Shown here: positions 43,405-46,065 of the stretch, one piece after another | How positions within the stretch are numbered: the first letter of the stretch is position 1 | How the letters are laid out: the number at the start of each line of letters is the position of its first letter | Source: Desulfatiglans sp. | GTDB taxonomy: Bacteria; Desulfobacterota; DSM-4660; Desulfatiglandales; HGW-15 | Direction of reading: 5' to 3' | Assembly (NCBI GenBank): GCA_012513605.1 | Contig: JAAZBV010000141.1 | Coordinates: forward strand, 1 to 46,065 | DNA: 46,065 nucleotides | The notes under the pieces: model-generated | Told to the model about the DNA's origin: nothing | The model's database searches: none | The model's input: only the letters and a program-made list of their open reading frames with translations | Translations under genes and position numbers: made by a program

Positions 43405-44004
43405 ATGGCAATAAAAAAGATCAGAAAAGGCAGGCCTGGAATCGATATGACCCCTATGGTTGATATGGGGTTTCTTCTTGTCGCTTTTTTCATGATCATA
43501 ACCCAGTTTGCACCCCCTGATCCTGTTCAGATTACCGTGCCTGCCTCTACCGCCATGGCCAAACTCCCTGAAGCAAATCTGATCTACATCATGGTTTCAA
43601 AAGAGGGTATTATCTATATCAAGATAGATGGGAAGAGAAACCTGAAGGCGCTGGGGCAGGTAATAAACAGCGGATGGGGCCTGGGACTTACAGCAGATGA
43701 GATTGATGCCTTTTCAAATCTGCCCGGGATTGGCATCCCTGTTTTCGGTTTAAAAGAGTATCTCAGGCTGTCTGATTCAGAACGTAAAGGAATTATCATG
43801 ACAGGCATACCTGCAGGCAAAGATCATAATGAACTGGGTGATTGGATATCATATGCAAGATTATCAAACCCCGTGGCCAGTGTAGTGATTAAGGGTGACA
43901 GGCTTACCCCCTATCCTGTTATAAAACAGATAATGGATACGCTTAAGGATATAGATGTAAACACCTTTTCACTAATAACAGATACGAAAAGCAAAACAGA
44001 TTAA
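43405..44004 (+). CDS. exbD: ExbD-family protein 1 (long Bacteroidota type)
   Basis: A 199-residue single-pass protein. RPGIDMTPMVDMGFLLVAFF (about residues 9-28) contains the essential membrane Asp in M-V-D-M. The periplasmic part is longer than in E. coli ExbD, with GIPAGKDHNELGDWISYARL and VVIKGDRLTPYPVIKQIMDT, as in the first ExbD of Bacteroidota Ton clusters. It starts 12 bp after exbB. Two different ExbDs in a row match the Bacteroidota gene order and differ from the single ExbD of proteobacteria. Confidence 0.9.
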   Translation: MAIKKIRKGRPGIDMTPMVDMGFLLVAFFMIITQFAPPDPVQITVPASTAMAKLPEANLIYIMVSKEGIIYIKIDGKRNLKALGQVINSGWGLGLTADEIDAFSNLPGIGIPVFGLKEYLRLSDSERKGIIMTGIPAGKDHNELGDWISYARLSNPVASVVIKGDRLTPYPVIKQIMDTLKDIDVNTFSLITDTKSKTD

Positions 44005-44022
44005 GTCAAAAAGGAAATTATT

Positions 44023-44544
44023 TTGGGTGAATTCAAAACAGGACAAAAAAGCAGCGACGGGATATTAAGGAAGAATAGAAAAGTGAGGCCAGGGGTTGAT
44101 ATGACACCCCTGGTGGACCTTGCCTTTCTGCTGCTGACATTTTTTATGCTTACCACTACATTCAACAAGCCCCAGGTCATGGAAATAAAAATACCCGAAA
44201 AAAGAGATGCAGATTCTGTTCAGCCAAAGATCAATGAAAAACATGTACTAAGTTTAGTGCTGGGTGGATCAAACAGGATATACTGGTACATTGGCCTTAC
44301 TGAACCATCTGTGCAGGAGACCGATTATTCCCATGAAGGTCTGAGGATGATGCTTCTTGAGCAAAACAGGGTTATTGATAAAATGGTTGTGCTTATCAAA
44401 CCCGGAGAAAAATCAACATATGAAAACCTGGTTAATGTACTTGATGAACTTGAGATTACGGATATAAAAAGATATGCGCTTGTTGAGATTGAAGAAGAGG
44501 ATAAAAATATCCTGAGCAAATATGCGGGCGGGGCAGAGATATAA
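44023..44544 (+). CDS. exbD: ExbD-family protein 2 (Bacteroidota type)
   Basis: A 173-residue single-pass protein. RPGVDMTPLVDLAFLLLTFF (about residues 22-41) followed by MLTTTFNKPQVMEIKIPEK is the Bacteroidota ExbD signature. The conserved membrane Asp is present. The periplasmic part has LGGSNRIYWYIGLTEP and VVLIKPGEKSTYENLVNVLD, again typical of that phylum. The start is TTG 44023, with AAGGAAA 6 nt upstream. It ends 1 bp before the tonB start. Confidence 0.9.
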   Translation: MGEFKTGQKSSDGILRKNRKVRPGVDMTPLVDLAFLLLTFFMLTTTFNKPQVMEIKIPEKRDADSVQPKINEKHVLSLVLGGSNRIYWYIGLTEPSVQETDYSHEGLRMMLLEQNRVIDKMVVLIKPGEKSTYENLVNVLDELEITDIKRYALVEIEEEDKNILSKYAGGAEI

Positions 44545-44545
44545 A

Positions 44546-45307
44546 ATGGAATCCGAGCAAAAAAACTGGGATGAAATCGTCTTTGAGCAGAGGAATAAAA
44601 GTTACGGGGCCTATGTTTTAAGAGGCATTTACAACCGGTATCTTACCATCGCTGCGCTGACAGTAATCCTGCTATTCCTGATCTTTATGGTAATTTTAAA
44701 TTACTCAAGTATTAATAAAAAGCAGGTGCACAGGACAAGGGAAATCAAGATTATAAATTACAATGAACTGACGGAACCCCCATCCATTGAAAAGGCATAT
44801 GCGCCGCCCAAAAAGGTTGCGGTTAAACAGCCGGAGATTGAAAAATATGTGGAGCCGGAGGTAGTAAAGGAAGAGATCGTAGAACCGGAAATAATAGAAA
44901 AGGAGGATGAGATAAAGGAAGTTGATGACCCTGTGGAAAGCTCTGAATACGCGGATGATACAGAAAATTCAGAGGGTATTGGAACAGACAGCCCTGTTGA
45001 ATCTGAATTTGATGTCAATCCAGGATTCCCGGGCGGAAGCGGATCATTATATGACTGGATCGCGCAGAATCTCAGATACCCGGTTGCAGCAAAGAGAATG
45101 GGGATAGAGGGCACAGTTATTGTCGGGTTTATGATCGATGAAAACGGCAGGATATATGATGTCACCATACTGGAAAGCCTTCACAGGCTGTGCGATTTAG
45201 AGGCAATGAGGCTAGTTAAGATCATGCCCCTCTGGGTCCCAGGAATAAAACAGGGTATTAAAATACGGGGTCGTCATTCAGTGGAGATCCCTTTTATACT
45301 TAAATAG
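44546..45307 (+). CDS. tonB: TonB-family energy transducer, Bacteroidota type
   Basis: A 253-residue TonB. The N-terminus reads NWDEIVFEQRNKSYGAYVLR, the motif 'W-D-E-I-V-F-E-x-R-N-K-x-Y-G-A-Y' that marks Bacteroidota TonB and is not normal in proteobacteria. A membrane helix (IAALTVILLFLIFMVILNY) follows. A Pro/Glu/Lys-rich linker (about residues 75-160) comes next. The C-terminal domain contains LYDWIAQNLRYPVAAKRMGI, EGTVIVGFMIDENGRI and MPLWVPGIKQG. I chose ATG 44546, directly after the exbD stop; ATG 44522 overlaps exbD. No TonB-dependent receptor is present here, so the client is unknown. Confidence 0.92.
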   Translation: MESEQKNWDEIVFEQRNKSYGAYVLRGIYNRYLTIAALTVILLFLIFMVILNYSSINKKQVHRTREIKIINYNELTEPPSIEKAYAPPKKVAVKQPEIEKYVEPEVVKEEIVEPEIIEKEDEIKEVDDPVESSEYADDTENSEGIGTDSPVESEFDVNPGFPGGSGSLYDWIAQNLRYPVAAKRMGIEGTVIVGFMIDENGRIYDVTILESLHRLCDLEAMRLVKIMPLWVPGIKQGIKIRGRHSVEIPFILK

Positions 45308-45310
45308 TGT

Positions 45311-45339
45311 CCATCCGGAAAGAGTCAAATTCCGGATGG
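45311..45339. terminator. Strong hairpin after tonB
   Basis: CCATCCGGAA (45311-45320) pairs perfectly with TTCCGGATGG (45330-45339) across a 9-nt loop. No T-run follows, so it is either a factor-assisted terminator, an mRNA 3' stabiliser or a mobile palindrome. The remaining 88 bp before the next gene contain no promoter I can name. Confidence 0.5.
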
Positions 45340-45427
45340 GGCTTACAGCTTTAAGAGATCAGCGGTCAGAATCAGGTAGAAGGCAATTTATGTTAAACCC
45401 GTAGAAAACATTAAGAGGAACAACGGA

Positions 45428-46065
45428 ATGATAGACAGACAATGTATCGTAAGATTTCTTTTGAGGAGACATGCTGCTTTAATATTAATCCTTTTGATTT
45501 TCTCTTTGCTCCCGGTTGATATTACAGCACTTGCCGCGGAATCAGGCAAAAATACCGGTTCAAAAATACAGCCTGTTGATCAAAACATGCTTAAAGCTTT
45601 GCCCACCGGGATAGATGCAGGCCTGTATCACACCCTTTATATTAAAAAAGATGGAACGTTATGGAGTGTGGGCTATAACAATAATGGTCAGCTTGGCGAC
45701 GGTACAACAGATACACGAAGCACACCGATGGAGGTGGCTTCCGATGTAGCACAGGTGGCTTCCGGCAATGCCCACAGCCTGTTTATAAAAAGCGACGGCA
45801 CCCTCTGGGCCATGGGATACAATAAATATGGTCAGCTTGGCGATGGCACAAATACAAGCAGAAATAAACCCGTAAAAATTGCATCCGATGTAATAAAGGT
45901 TACAGCCGGTGTTTTTCACAGCCTTTTTATAAAGAAGGATGGAACCCTTTGGGGAATGGGCTGGAATGAGGACGGCCAGCTCGGAGACGGCACATTTATC
46001 AATAAGAATAAACCGGTACGCATTGATAATAATGTTGAACAAATAGCCGCAGGAAGCGCTCACAG
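45428..46065 (+). CDS. Second exported RCC1-like protein (partial, runs off right edge)
   Basis: An open frame from ATG 45428 (AGAGGAAC upstream) runs to the window end, at least 212 residues. A signal peptide (ALILILLIFSLLPVDITALA) ends near residue 36. From about residue 62 it has RCC1-type blades: KKDGTLWSVGYNNNGQLGDG, KSDGTLWAMGYNKYGQLGDG and KKDGTLWGMGWNEDGQLGDG, with a fourth beginning at the edge. It is clearly a paralogue of the gene at 38623 (same signal type, linker and blade sequence). Whether ankyrin repeats follow cannot be seen. Confidence 0.88.
   Translation, partial: MIDRQCIVRFLLRRHAALILILLIFSLLPVDITALAAESGKNTGSKIQPVDQNMLKALPTGIDAGLYHTLYIKKDGTLWSVGYNNNGQLGDGTTDTRSTPMEVASDVAQVASGNAHSLFIKSDGTLWAMGYNKYGQLGDGTNTSRNKPVKIASDVIKVTAGVFHSLFIKKDGTLWGMGWNEDGQLGDGTFINKNKPVRIDNNVEQIAAGSAH

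Noticed and set aside
1-46065. CRISPR arrays, tRNA and rRNA genes
   Set aside because: No regularly spaced identical repeats and no tRNA-like or rRNA-like stretches were seen by eye; no scanner could be run.

Overview
The window reads as a moderately AT-rich chromosome segment from an anaerobic Desulfobacterota-like (deltaproteobacterial) bacterium. This is inferred from gene content: an FmdE-type zinc protein, an ftsH-folP-coaX block, a complete mlaEFDCA outer-membrane lipid transport operon, a SecA with a long insertion, and an EndoQ-like/UvrD fusion. No 16S or other taxonomic marker is present, so the assignment is an inference.

Region 1 (1-10.3 kb) is an accessory, defence-type island. 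It holds a ParB-domain DNA methyltransferase that runs off the left edge, a translationally coupled phosphoribosyltransferase + SLOG pair, a nucleotidyltransferase, an RX4H-containing HEPN-like protein, a type III restriction-modification operon (mod-res), a DinD-like gene remnant and a BrnT-type toxin-antitoxin pair. Two roughly 95-bp imperfect direct repeats sit about 120 bp upstream of the phosphoribosyltransferase and of the nucleotidyltransferase. This makes the area look like stacked cassettes. REP-like palindromes are scattered through it, and one has inserted in frame inside mod.

Region 2 (10.6-36.3 kb) is mostly core chromosome: a radical SAM protein, the EndoQ-like/UvrD fusion ending in a sliding-clamp-type motif, FmdE, ftsH-folP-coaX-LD-carboxypeptidase running into mlaEFDCA, a cold-shock protein, a carboxymuconolactone-decarboxylase-like protein, two tandem cupins behind a near-consensus promoter, a 59-residue protein, an MBL-fold RNase Z-like protein, uvrC, an M23 peptidase, secA, argJ, and an ECF sigma / anti-sigma / secreted protein trio.

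Region 3 (36.4-46 kb) is a rearranged accessory region. It starts with decayed genes: the tail of a BlaI/MecI repressor, a frameshifted M56-like/TPR gene, and the last 28 codons of a second copy of a lipoprotein gene. An apparently intact, tightly packed set follows: a secreted protein with a seven-blade RCC1-like propeller plus sixteen ankyrin repeats, a lipoprotein, ExbB, two ExbD and TonB. The TonB set has the sequence hallmarks and gene order of Bacteroidota. A second RCC1-type gene starts 120 bp later and runs off the right edge. This set, an exported propeller/ankyrin protein wired to a foreign-looking Ton motor, is the best candidate for an undescribed system. The phosphoribosyltransferase-SLOG pair is the second.
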